Assembly: GCA_964458555.1 (NCBI GenBank)
Contig: CAYWJH010000001.1
Coordinates: 62,001-126,000 of the forward strand
DNA from: SLST01 sp964458555
GTDB taxonomy: Bacteria > Spirochaetota > Spirochaetia > DSM-27196 > SLST01
Direction of reading: 5' to 3'
Length of the DNA: 64,000 bases
The number at the start of each line of letters is the position of its first letter. The stretch's first letter is position 1. The notes below the pieces were generated by a model. It searched no databases and had not been told where the DNA came from. It worked only from the letters and a program-made list of their open reading frames with translations. The translations under genes were made by a program, and so were the position numbers. This document shows positions 26,558-35,014 of this stretch, piece after piece.

Positions 26558-26558
26558 G

Positions 26559-27296
26559 CTATTCCCCGGCACGCTCCCACTCCGCGAGCCTCTGTTCGAG
26601 GTCGGCGAGGCGGCGCTTCGCCTCCGTTTTGTCGACGCTCGGGTGCTCGCTCTCGGACTCGATCGGGCTCGGAACCCGGCCCCCGCGCACCGCGGCCGAG
26701 CGCACAGCCTGGAGGAACCGCGCGCGCTGAGTCGCCGTGAGTCTGAGCCGGTCGGCGACAGCGCCACCGAGGCGAACGCTCTCTCCAACCGCGTCATCGC
26801 CGTCGCGAACCGATGCGGCGCGACCCTCGGTCTCGAGCGCCCGCCGCGCGCTTCTCGCCGCGACCTCGACGATCCGGTCGACCGATGCGGCCCCACCGGC
26901 GACTCCGACCACGCGCGCCGGGGGCAGCACCGCGAGCGCGGCGGCGAACGCGCCGGCGGCGGCGCGCGAGACGCGTTGCTCGCCCGAGGAGCAGGGCTCA
27001 CCTTCGGTGCAAAGGGTGAGCGCCTCCGCGTCGTGGTCAAAGAGGACGTCGGGTACCCAGGCGTCGCCGCCCACCCGCGCGCGGTAGGCGATTCCGACGC
27101 GTTCGGTCTCGCCCGGCAGGAGGGTGGCGACCGCCACCGCGTTCGGCGCGAGCTCGCCGATCAGGCGTCCGGTGGTCGCGGCGGCCGCGAGGAATCGGTG
27201 CGGGAGGACCTCGACGTGCGCGTTCCCGACTGCGTCGTCGGCCGCCCGTCGCAGCGCGCCGACAATCTCGTCGCGGTCGGTGAGATAGAGAATCAT
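26559..27296 (-). CDS. Hypothetical protein in radical SAM operon
   Basis: 245 residues, no recognised domain. The N-terminus (MILYLTDRDEIVGALRRAAD) could be a Rossmann-like start; the middle is Ala/Val-rich; the C-terminus ends in a charged helix (TEAKRRLADLEQRLAEWER). The start overlaps the mtaB stop by 4 bases (ATGA), and the SPL-like gene starts 1 base after its stop. This tight placement suggests a partner of the SPL-like enzyme. Confidence 0.65.
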   Translation of the reverse strand: MILYLTDRDEIVGALRRAADDAVGNAHVEVLPHRFLAAAATTGRLIGELAPNAVAVATLLPGETERVGIAYRARVGGDAWVPDVLFDHDAEALTLCTEGEPCSSGEQRVSRAAAGAFAAALAVLPPARVVGVAGGAASVDRIVEVAARSARRALETEGRAASVRDGDDAVGESVRLGGAVADRLRLTATQRARFLQAVRSAAVRGGRVPSPIESESEHPSVDKTEAKRRLADLEQRLAEWERAGE

Positions 27297-28693
27297 GCGA
27301 GTCGTCCCCCGAGCACCGGATCCTCCCCTTCGCCGAGTCGATCGAGGTGAACGCGGATGTACGTGTTCTCGTATCGCTGCGCCGCCGCGTCGGAGGAGGG
27401 ACCGACGGTCTCCACCGGGACGTAATGCTCGCCGAGCCCGAACAGCCGTACCGTCCGGTCGATCTGCTCCGCGCGCTCGACGAGCACCCGCTCGGTGCGT
27501 CCTGCGAGGCGCTCGCGGTAGCGGCGCTTGGCGACCGCCGCGGCGTCGCGGATTCGCGTGGCCCGCTCGGTCTTCACCCGGTCGGGCAGGTGGTCCGTCA
27601 TGCGCTCGGCGCGCGTGCCACGGCGCACCGAGTAGGGGAAGGTGTGCACGTGGCCGAACCCGATCGTCTCCACCGCGCGCAGGCTCTCTTCGAACTCCTC
27701 GTCGGTCTCGGTTGGGAAGCCCACGATGATGTCGGTGGTGAGGTTGAACAGCGGATCGCGTTCACGAAGCCGGCGCGCAAGGCGGCGGTACTCGTCGAAG
27801 GTGTACTGCCTGCGCATCGCGAGGAGGATACGCTCGCTCGCCGACTGGAGGCAGAGGTGGAGGTGCGGCGCCATGCGGGGGTGGTCGAAGAGCTCGATGA
27901 AGCGCTCCGTGAGCCGGTCGGGTTCGAGCGACGAGACGCGCAATCTCCAGTCGCCGTCGATCGCGAGAGCTCGCTCGACGAGCGCCGCGAAGTCGAGTCC
28001 GTCGTCGCTGTAGCGGCTCATGTTCACCCCGGTGAGGACGATCTCCCGGGCGCCGTCGTCGATCGCTTCGCCGACGGCGGCGACGACGTCGCGCCACGGG
28101 CGGCTCGTCGCGCGCCCGCGCACCGAGGGGATGATGCAGAAGGTGCAGTAGTTGTCGCAGCCGTCCTGGACCTTGACGGTGGCGCGCGTGTGGAAGACCC
28201 GCTCGGGCACGGGGAAGTCGAAGACGCTGCCGGTGGGATGGATCGCTTCACCGGCGAAGTGCGCCTCGACGAGGTCGGGGATACTCTGCTTGCGGTCGTT
28301 GCCGACGAACCACGTCGACTCGTCGCCTTCGAGCGCGTCGCGATGGCTCTCGACGTAGCAGCCGGTGAGGACGACGAGCGGAGAGGAGGAGGACCCCGAG
28401 GGTCCCGGCGTCGTCTTCGCCCCCGGCGCGGATGCTTCGCGCGCGGTGGAACCCGGCTGCGCGGTGCGCCCGGCGCGCCGCCCCGCGCGGTAGAGCAGGT
28501 TGCGGCTCTTGCGGTCGGCGCGGTTGGTGACGGTGCACGAGTTCACCACGTAGACGTCGGCCGGGTCGTCGAAGTCGACGATGCGATACCCTGCCGAGCG
28601 GAAGCGCGTGGCGATCGAATCGGTCTCGAACTGGTTGAGTTTGCACCCGAGCGTTGCGAAGGCGACGCTGCGCGACGCGGCGTTCTCGCTCAT
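27293..28693 (-). CDS. mtaB: MtaB, t6A37 tRNA methylthiotransferase
   Basis: 466 residues. Converts t6A37 to ms2t6A37 in tRNA. The UPF0004 domain starts FATLGCKLNQFETD and holds NSCTVTNRAD and VLTGCYVE; the radical SAM cluster is CDNYCTFC; GRATSRPW and the C-terminal TRAM region follow. The VNSCTVT form separates MtaB from MiaB. A low-complexity Pro/Gly/Ser/Ala insert of about 30 residues (around 74-104) sits between the N-terminal cysteine motifs, probably a surface loop. It overlaps miaB and the next gene by 4 bases each. Confidence 0.94.
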   Translation of the reverse strand: MSENAASRSVAFATLGCKLNQFETDSIATRFRSAGYRIVDFDDPADVYVVNSCTVTNRADRKSRNLLYRAGRRAGRTAQPGSTAREASAPGAKTTPGPSGSSSSPLVVLTGCYVESHRDALEGDESTWFVGNDRKQSIPDLVEAHFAGEAIHPTGSVFDFPVPERVFHTRATVKVQDGCDNYCTFCIIPSVRGRATSRPWRDVVAAVGEAIDDGAREIVLTGVNMSRYSDDGLDFAALVERALAIDGDWRLRVSSLEPDRLTERFIELFDHPRMAPHLHLCLQSASERILLAMRRQYTFDEYRRLARRLRERDPLFNLTTDIIVGFPTETDEEFEESLRAVETIGFGHVHTFPYSVRRGTRAERMTDHLPDRVKTERATRIRDAAAVAKRRYRERLAGRTERVLVERAEQIDRTVRLFGLGEHYVPVETVGPSSDAAAQRYENTYIRVHLDRLGEGEDPVLGGRLA

Positions 28694-30120
28694 GGCGTGG
28701 TTGGGGTCGCATCCGCCGCTTCGGCGATCGAATCGGCCTCGATTCCGATGAAGCTGCCCTCGAGCGAGAGCGGGGCGGCGCGATCGATGCGTACCGTCAC
28801 GAATCGGCCTACGAGCGACTCGTCGTCGGAGGCAAAGCGAACGATGAGCTTGCCCTCGGTCTTGCCGGTCAGATAGCCGTCTTTACGGTCTCTGCCGTCG
28901 ACGAGAAGCGTGAGCTCTGATCCAACGAGCGCCTCGTTGTACCGGAGCGAGGTCCTCTGCAGCTCGGCTGAGAGCTCGTGGAGGCGGCGTCGCTTCTCCT
29001 CGTGCGGCACGTCGTCGTCCCAGCGCGCGCTCGCGGCGCCCGGGCGCGGCGAGTACATCGCGATGTACGCCATGTTGTACGCGAACTCGCGCATCGCCTC
29101 GCGCGTCGCCTCGAACTGCTTCTCGGTCTCGCCGGTGAACCCGACGATGATGTCGGTGAACAGCGTAGCCTCGGGGATCGTCGAACGGATCTTCTCGACG
29201 ATCGAGCGGTACTGGCTCGTGCGGTAGTTGCGGTTCATCCGCATCAGCACCTTGTCGTCGCCCGACTGCACAGGCAGGTGGATCTGTCGGGCGAGCACGG
29301 GGTACGACGCGATCACGTCGACGACCTCGTCGGTCATGTCCTTCGGGTGCGGCGAGGTGAAATAGGTCCAGAAGCGTCTGCCCGTCTCGCGTCCGATCTC
29401 ACCGATCCTGCGCAGGAGCTCGGGGAAGGTGATTTCGCTCCCGTCGCGCTCGCTGCGGCGGTCGAGCCCGTAGGAGTTGACGTTCTGACCGAGCAGGGTG
29501 ATAGACCGGTAGCCGTCCTCGACGAGCCGACGCACCTCCGCGAGGATCTCTTCGCTCGGCCGGGAGACCTCACGCCCTCGCGTGTACGGCACCGCGCAGA
29601 AGGTGCAGAACTTGTCGCAGCCGTTCTGGATGGGTACGAACGCCTCGAAGCCGGAGCCGTAGTTCGCCGGGATCTTCCAGTAGCCGCGGCGCGGATCGTC
29701 GCTTCCTTCGGGCGCTACGAACTCTGCCCTGCTCGCGCGACCCGCGATCTGATCGGCGGCTCGTAGAGACGCCGGCGAGACCACGCCGTGATCGCGCAGC
29801 ATGTCGGGCAGGTGGGGAAGCTCGTTGATCGTGAATATCAGATCGAACCGCTCGACGAACTTCTCGCGGTCGGCGGGAAGCACGCACCCCGACACGAAGG
29901 TCACAAGCGGCCGTTCGCGCTTCCACTCGTTCCACGTATGGATACGCGTATAGACCTTGTCGATCGCCTTCTGCCTGACCGAGCACGCGACGACACCCAG
30001 GATGTCCGCCTCCTCTTCGCGGTCGGTCCGTTCGTAGCCGAGCGATTCGAGCACCGCCCGGATGCGCTCCGAATCGGATATGTTCATCTGGCAGCCGAAT
30101 GGCACGAGGTGGTAGTACAT
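28690..30120 (-). CDS. miaB: MiaB, i6A37 tRNA methylthiotransferase
   Basis: 476 residues. Adds the 2-methylthio group to i6A37 of tRNA using two [4Fe-4S] clusters. PFGCQMNISDSERI, VVACSVRQKA and VSGCVLPADR carry the N-terminal cysteines; the radical SAM motif is CDKFCTFCAVPYTRG; the C-terminal TRAM domain ends near residue 455. The start ATG 30120 shares its base with the FNR stop (TGATG), so the two are coupled. Confidence 0.95.
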   Translation of the reverse strand: MYYHLVPFGCQMNISDSERIRAVLESLGYERTDREEEADILGVVACSVRQKAIDKVYTRIHTWNEWKRERPLVTFVSGCVLPADREKFVERFDLIFTINELPHLPDMLRDHGVVSPASLRAADQIAGRASRAEFVAPEGSDDPRRGYWKIPANYGSGFEAFVPIQNGCDKFCTFCAVPYTRGREVSRPSEEILAEVRRLVEDGYRSITLLGQNVNSYGLDRRSERDGSEITFPELLRRIGEIGRETGRRFWTYFTSPHPKDMTDEVVDVIASYPVLARQIHLPVQSGDDKVLMRMNRNYRTSQYRSIVEKIRSTIPEATLFTDIIVGFTGETEKQFEATREAMREFAYNMAYIAMYSPRPGAASARWDDDVPHEEKRRRLHELSAELQRTSLRYNEALVGSELTLLVDGRDRKDGYLTGKTEGKLIVRFASDDESLVGRFVTVRIDRAAPLSLEGSFIGIEADSIAEAADATPTTP

Positions 30121-30821
30121 CAGAAGTAGACCTCCGCGTAGAGCTGTTCGGGAGGGACGCCGTGGCCCTTGAGTACGTCGAACGCCTCGTAGATCATGTC
30201 GCAGTTGCCGCACAGGTAGCACAGCGTCTCCGCAGGCACCGTGTGCTCACGCAGGTAGTCGGTTACGCGTCCGGCGAAGATCGCCTCGCCGGACCGTGCC
30301 GCTGCATCGACCGTCTGCGGGTCGCGCGAGAGGCAAGTCGTGAGGCGGTGTGCGTCGAAGGCGGCGTGCTCGTAGCGTTCGCTCGCGACGCGCACGCCGT
30401 GCAGCAGTCGGTAGTCGAGGTCCGGGTAGCTCTGCGCGAAGCAGCGAAAGGGGCTGATTCCGGTTCCGGTGGCCACGAAGAGAAAGGGCCGGCGGGTGCG
30501 CTCGGCCTCATCGATCGTGAAGAACCCGAACGGCCCGTCGACCTCGAGCTCGTCTCCCGGCTCGAGCCTGCGCAGGCGCCGCGAGACGTACCCCGCCTCG
30601 ACCTCCTTCACGAGGATCTCGAGGTAGTCGGCGTCGAGCGACGAGTAGACCGAGTACTCGCGCATGTCGATCTCTCCACCGACGCCGACGCTGACGTACT
30701 GGCCGGGCTCGAACTCCATGCCGTTGCGGTCGAATCGCAGGACGTACGCGGATTCGGTGAGGGTGCGGATCTCCTGGACGCGCGGGCGGGCGCGGATGGC
30801 GGTTTCAGAACTCGTTGTCAT
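30120..30821 (-). CDS. Ferredoxin/flavodoxin-NADP+ reductase (FNR) family
   Basis: 233 residues. FAD-binding REYSVYSS (R-x-Y-S) and the NADP-binding GTGISPFRCF motif, then CYLCGNCDMIYEAFDVL and a C-terminal aromatic (EVYF), as in plant/bacterial FNR. It would pass NADPH electrons to ferredoxin or flavodoxin. It heads an operon of three radical SAM enzymes, all of which need such low-potential electrons, and lipA is divergent; supplying them is the likely job. The -10 (TATATT, 30832-30837 minus) lies 10 nt upstream of ATG 30821. Confidence 0.9.
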   Translation of the reverse strand: MTTSSETAIRARPRVQEIRTLTESAYVLRFDRNGMEFEPGQYVSVGVGGEIDMREYSVYSSLDADYLEILVKEVEAGYVSRRLRRLEPGDELEVDGPFGFFTIDEAERTRRPFLFVATGTGISPFRCFAQSYPDLDYRLLHGVRVASERYEHAAFDAHRLTTCLSRDPQTVDAAARSGEAIFAGRVTDYLREHTVPAETLCYLCGNCDMIYEAFDVLKGHGVPPEQLYAEVYF

Positions 30822-30846
30822 CGACGGATTCAATATATGACAGCCC

Positions 30847-30861
30847 GTGTGAAGTTTACAC
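30847..30861. promoter_or_regulatory. Palindromic candidate operator between FNR operon and lipA
   Basis: 15-bp near-perfect inverted repeat GTGTgAAgTTtACAC (one mismatched pair). It covers the -35 region of lipA (TTTACA, 30855-30860) and the matching -35 region of the divergent FNR operon, so one protein could control both. Confidence 0.5.
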
Positions 30862-30883
30862 CCCCGGACTGAATGACTACTAT
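30855..30883 (+). promoter_or_regulatory. Sigma-70 promoter of lipA
   Basis: TTTACA (30855-30860), a 17-nt spacer, TACTAT (30878-30883). Transcription would start near 30890, leaving a short leader with the GGAG ribosome site at 30891-30894. Confidence 0.65.
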
Positions 30884-30902
30884 GAGGACAGGAGTCAAGC
30901 TA

Positions 30903-31811
30903 ATGGCCGAACACCACCACGTCAATCCAAAGCCCGAGTGGCTCAAGATAAAGCTCAACACCAACGCGAACTTCAAGTACCTCAAGGGCCTCATGAAGGA
31001 GCAGCGGCTGACGACCGTCTGCGAGGAAGCGAAGTGTCCGAATATCCACGAGTGCTGGGGTGAGCACCGGACGGCTACGTTCATGATCCTCGGCGATACG
31101 TGCACCCGGCGCTGCCGCTTCTGCGCGGTCAAGACCGGGCTCCCGCGCGTGCTCGACCGTGACGAGCCACGGCGCGTCGCCGAGAGCGTCGCGCAGATGA
31201 AGCTCCACCACGTCGTCATCACCATGGTAAACCGCGACGAGCTCGCCGACGGTGGGGCGACCATCCTCGCCGAGACAGTACGCCGCATCCACGATGCGGC
31301 GCCGGAGACGACCGTCGAAGTGCTCTCGTCGGACCTCATGGGCGACGAAGCGAGCATCCGGATCGCGTGCGAGAGTCACCCCGAGATCATGAGCCATAAT
31401 CTGGAGACGGTGCGTCGCCTTACCCCGAACGTGCGCTCGCGCTCGACCTACGAACGTTCGCTCGAGTTTCTGAGACTGGCGAAGGAGATCGACCCGGATT
31501 CCGTCACGAAGTCGAGCCTGATGCTGGGCCTCGGCGAGACGCGCGACGAGGTGCTCGAGGCGATGGACGACCTGCTCGCGAGCCACGTGTCGCTTCTGAA
31601 TCTGGGGCAGTACCTGCAGCCGACGCGGACGCACCTGCCGGTGCAGAAGTACTGGACGCCCGAGGAGTTCGCCGAGCTCGCCGACCGGGCGAGGGAGAAG
31701 GGGTTCACGCACTGCGAGGCCGGCCCGCTCGTGCGTTCCTCCTACCACGCCGGCGAGCAATACGAGACCTACCGGCGACACGTCCATCCGCTCTACCAGG
31801 CCGGCGACTGA
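30903..31811 (+). CDS. lipA: Lipoyl synthase
   Basis: 302 residues. Inserts two sulfurs into octanoyl-lysine of lipoyl domains. The auxiliary cluster motif is CEEAKCPNIHEC, the radical SAM cluster CTRRCRFC, and the C-terminal RSSYHAGE holds the serine that ligates the auxiliary cluster. ATG 30903 is chosen because AGGAG lies 7-8 nt upstream; ATGs at 30873 and 30882 are less likely. A lipoylated domain occurs in the fusion enzyme at 54250-57633. No lipB is in the window. Confidence 0.97.
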   Translation: MAEHHHVNPKPEWLKIKLNTNANFKYLKGLMKEQRLTTVCEEAKCPNIHECWGEHRTATFMILGDTCTRRCRFCAVKTGLPRVLDRDEPRRVAESVAQMKLHHVVITMVNRDELADGGATILAETVRRIHDAAPETTVEVLSSDLMGDEASIRIACESHPEIMSHNLETVRRLTPNVRSRSTYERSLEFLRLAKEIDPDSVTKSSLMLGLGETRDEVLEAMDDLLASHVSLLNLGQYLQPTRTHLPVQKYWTPEEFAELADRAREKGFTHCEAGPLVRSSYHAGEQYETYRRHVHPLYQAGD

Positions 31812-31846
31812 GCTACGGCAACCATCTATCCTCGAGGAGTACCACC

Positions 31847-34800
31847 ATGCAGAATGCCACGATCTACCAGCGTCGAATCGAGCAGTTCGTCGAACGGGTT
31901 CAGGAGCTTCGCTATCGCGAGCGCTCGTCGCTCGAGGCGACGTACACGTACGACCGGCGGAAGCCCATCCCTATGGACGGGCTCGACCGGCGGAAATGGA
32001 AGGCGATCTCCCCCGGCACCCGCTGGGGCGAGCTGTGGGGCAGCGCATGGTTTCGCATCAGCGGGACGGTACCGCCTTCGTTCGCCGGCGAAGAGGTCGT
32101 GGCGCTCGTCGATCTGGGAAGCGAGGGGTGCGTCTTCGTCGACGGCTCGCCCTGGCAGGGCCTCACCGACGTGCCGCGGACCGGTCGACGCCACGGCACC
32201 GGCAAGCGCCGTGTGGTGATCGCGAAGAAGGCGCGCGGCGGCGATCCGGTCGACCTGCTCATCGAGGCCGGCGCCAACGCGCTCTTCGGGTACCATGGGC
32301 ATCACGCCTTCGTCTTTACGCAGGCAGAGCTCGCGGTCTTCGATCGCGAGATGTGGCAGCTCGGGATCGACCTCGAGTTCCTCTTCGATCTGGCGACCTC
32401 GCTGCCCGGGGAGAGCGTGCGCGCGCGCAGACTGCTCGACGGGCTCAACCGTGCGGCGAACGCGTGGGCCGACGGCAGGGGCGCCGCTGAGGTGCGCGCG
32501 ATCTGCGCGTCGCTGCTCAAAACGAAGGCGGTACCGAGCGCGACGACTGCGTGGTCGGTCGGGCACGCGCACCTCGACCTCGGGTGGTTGTGGCCGGTTC
32601 GTGAGACCAGGCGGAAAGCAGGCCGCACCTTCGCCACCGCGCTCCGGCTGCTCGAGGAGTATCCCGACTACGTTTTCGGCACCTCGCAGCCGCAGGCGCT
32701 CGCGTGGGTGAAGGAAGACTACCCGAAGCTCTACGAGCAGATCCGCGCGGCGGTCGCCGAAGGGCGCTGGGAGTGCCAGGGCGCGATGTGGGTCGAGCCC
32801 GATATGAACGTCCCCGGAGGCGAGGCGCTCGCGCGGCAGCTCCTCTACGGCATCCGGTTCTTCGAGAAGGAGTTCGGCAAGCGCGTCACCAACCTCTGGC
32901 TGCCCGACGTGTTCGGGTACTCGGCGGCGCTTCCGCAGCTCCTGCGGCTCGCCGGTGTCGACTCGTTCATGACGCAGAAGATCTCGTGGAACGAGAGCAC
33001 GACCTTCCCACACCACACCTTCGAGTGGGAAGGGATCGACGGAACGCGCGTGCGCACGCACTTTCTGCCGACGAACACGTACAACGCGCAGAACACCGCG
33101 CAGGAGCTCATCGCGGGAGAGCATCGGTTCGCGCAGGCCGATGTCAGCGACGACTGGCTCAACCTCTACGGCATCGGGGACGGCGGCGGCGGTCCGTCGC
33201 GCAAGCACGTCGAGTTCGCGCGGCGCGCGGCGAACACCGAGGGTGTGCCGCGCGTGAAGATGGCGCCGGCCGAACGGTTCTTCGCGCGCATCGCGAAGAC
33301 CCCCGCCGATCGGCTTCCGCTGTGGCGCGGCGAGCTCTACCTCGAGCTGCACCGGGGGACGTACACGACGCAGGCGGCGATCAAGCGGTTGAACCGCAGA
33401 CTCGAGCTGACGTTGCGCGACGCGGAGTACCTCGCTACCGTGGCGGGCGTCGACCAGCGCGAGCCGATCGAGCGCATCTGGAAGAACACGCTGCTCAACC
33501 AGTTCCACGACATCCTGCCGGGAAGCTCGATCGGCGAGGTGTACGCCACCGCGCGCGAGGAGAGCGAGCGTAATCTCGACGAGCTCGAGCGTCTCATTGA
33601 CGCGAGTCTTGCGAAGCTGCACGGACGCGCCCCGCGCAGCGCACGAGCGTTCGTCGTGCACAACACGCTCTCGTGGGAGCGTGGGGCGCTCGTGCGCGTG
33701 CCGTGGGCGGAGAGCTCGACGCCGGTTGTTCGCGACGCCGACGGCATGCCGCTCGTCGTGCAGCGCGTAGCCGACGGCCTGCTCGTTCCGGTGAGCGTTT
33801 CTTCGATGGGCTGGACCTCGATCAGCATGGCCGGGCACGACGAGGCGCCCGGTGGTGCGGCCGTGGACGCGACCGCGCAGGAGGTGGCGGATCTGCGGCG
33901 GGAGAACGCGACGCCGGAAACAGGCCGATGGTCGCGTGCGCGGCTGACCCCGGTCGCCGGCTCGGAGACGAGGCTCGAGAACGCGTTGGTGCGCGTCGAT
34001 CTCGCCGGTGACGGGACGATCGGCTCGATCTACGACAAGGAGCACGGACGCGAGGCGCTCGCCGACGGTGCGAACCGGCTGCTCCTCTGGGAGGACCTGC
34101 CCTACAGCTGGGACGCGTGGGACATCAGCCACTACTACCGCGAGACCGAACCGGAGCAGGCGGCTCTCACCGACCGCCGTCTGCTGGAGAGCGGACCGCT
34201 ACGAGCCGTCGTCGAGCAGGTGCTGACCGTGGGAAGCTCGACGGTACGCCAGCGGATCGTCCTCGAGGCGGAGTCCCGGCTCGTCCGCGTCGAGAACCAC
34301 GTGGACTGGAGAGAATCTCGCGTGCAGCTGCGCGTACAGGCGGTTCCTGCGGTGCTCGCCGCGGAGGCGACCTACGAGATCCAGTACGGCACGGTGCGCC
34401 GGCCCGCGCACGCGAACACACTCGCCGACGCCGCGAAGTTCGAGGTTGCCGGGCAGCGATTCGCCGACCTCTCGCAGCCGGACTACGGGGTGGGCCTCGT
34501 GAACGACTCGAAGTACGGCCACTACGTCCGCGACGGGATCATGGAGCTCACGCTGCTGCGCAGCCCCAAGGACCCCGACCCCGAGGCCGATCTCGGCGAG
34601 CACGAGTTCACGTTCGGCTACTACCCGCACGCCGGCACGTGGGAGGGGAGCAACCTGCTCGAACGCGCCCACGAGCTGAACTCGCCGGTGTTCGTGCGTT
34701 CGGCCTCGCGCGCCGGCGCACCGGTGAGCGAGTTCAACGTCGCAGGCGGCGTCGTGAAGCTCGAGGCGGTGAAACCGGCCGAAGAGGGCGAGGGCGTCGT

Positions 34801-35014
34801 GCTTCGGCTCTACGAGACCCGCGGCACCGATCACGATGCGGTCCTGTGTTTCCGACGGCCGGTGGCGTCTGTCGAGGAGGTGAATCTCGTGGAAGAGGCG
34901 CCGAGAAAGCTCCGCGGCGTCCGGAAGGCCGGCGCAGACGGTTACAGCTCGGAGATTCGACTCGGTTTCTCGCCGTATCGGATCCGAACGTTCCGGGTCA
35001 CGTACGCCTCGTGA
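31847..35014 (+). CDS. Alpha-mannosidase, glycoside hydrolase family 38
   Basis: 1055 residues, no signal peptide, so cytosolic. An N-terminal beta domain (about 1-225), then the catalytic domain starting VGHAHLDLGWLWP (H242 and D244 as zinc ligands) and WLPDVFGYSAALPQ, whose D354 is the nucleophile; a large C-terminal beta region follows. The HxHxDxGW form and length match bacterial and fungal/vacuolar-type GH38 enzymes acting on alpha-mannosides. The LamG gene overlaps its stop (GTGA). Confidence 0.95.
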   Translation: MQNATIYQRRIEQFVERVQELRYRERSSLEATYTYDRRKPIPMDGLDRRKWKAISPGTRWGELWGSAWFRISGTVPPSFAGEEVVALVDLGSEGCVFVDGSPWQGLTDVPRTGRRHGTGKRRVVIAKKARGGDPVDLLIEAGANALFGYHGHHAFVFTQAELAVFDREMWQLGIDLEFLFDLATSLPGESVRARRLLDGLNRAANAWADGRGAAEVRAICASLLKTKAVPSATTAWSVGHAHLDLGWLWPVRETRRKAGRTFATALRLLEEYPDYVFGTSQPQALAWVKEDYPKLYEQIRAAVAEGRWECQGAMWVEPDMNVPGGEALARQLLYGIRFFEKEFGKRVTNLWLPDVFGYSAALPQLLRLAGVDSFMTQKISWNESTTFPHHTFEWEGIDGTRVRTHFLPTNTYNAQNTAQELIAGEHRFAQADVSDDWLNLYGIGDGGGGPSRKHVEFARRAANTEGVPRVKMAPAERFFARIAKTPADRLPLWRGELYLELHRGTYTTQAAIKRLNRRLELTLRDAEYLATVAGVDQREPIERIWKNTLLNQFHDILPGSSIGEVYATAREESERNLDELERLIDASLAKLHGRAPRSARAFVVHNTLSWERGALVRVPWAESSTPVVRDADGMPLVVQRVADGLLVPVSVSSMGWTSISMAGHDEAPGGAAVDATAQEVADLRRENATPETGRWSRARLTPVAGSETRLENALVRVDLAGDGTIGSIYDKEHGREALADGANRLLLWEDLPYSWDAWDISHYYRETEPEQAALTDRRLLESGPLRAVVEQVLTVGSSTVRQRIVLEAESRLVRVENHVDWRESRVQLRVQAVPAVLAAEATYEIQYGTVRRPAHANTLADAAKFEVAGQRFADLSQPDYGVGLVNDSKYGHYVRDGIMELTLLRSPKDPDPEADLGEHEFTFGYYPHAGTWEGSNLLERAHELNSPVFVRSASRAGAPVSEFNVAGGVVKLEAVKPAEEGEGVVLRLYETRGTDHDAVLCFRRPVASVEEVNLVEEAPRKLRGVRKAGADGYSSEIRLGFSPYRIRTFRVTYAS

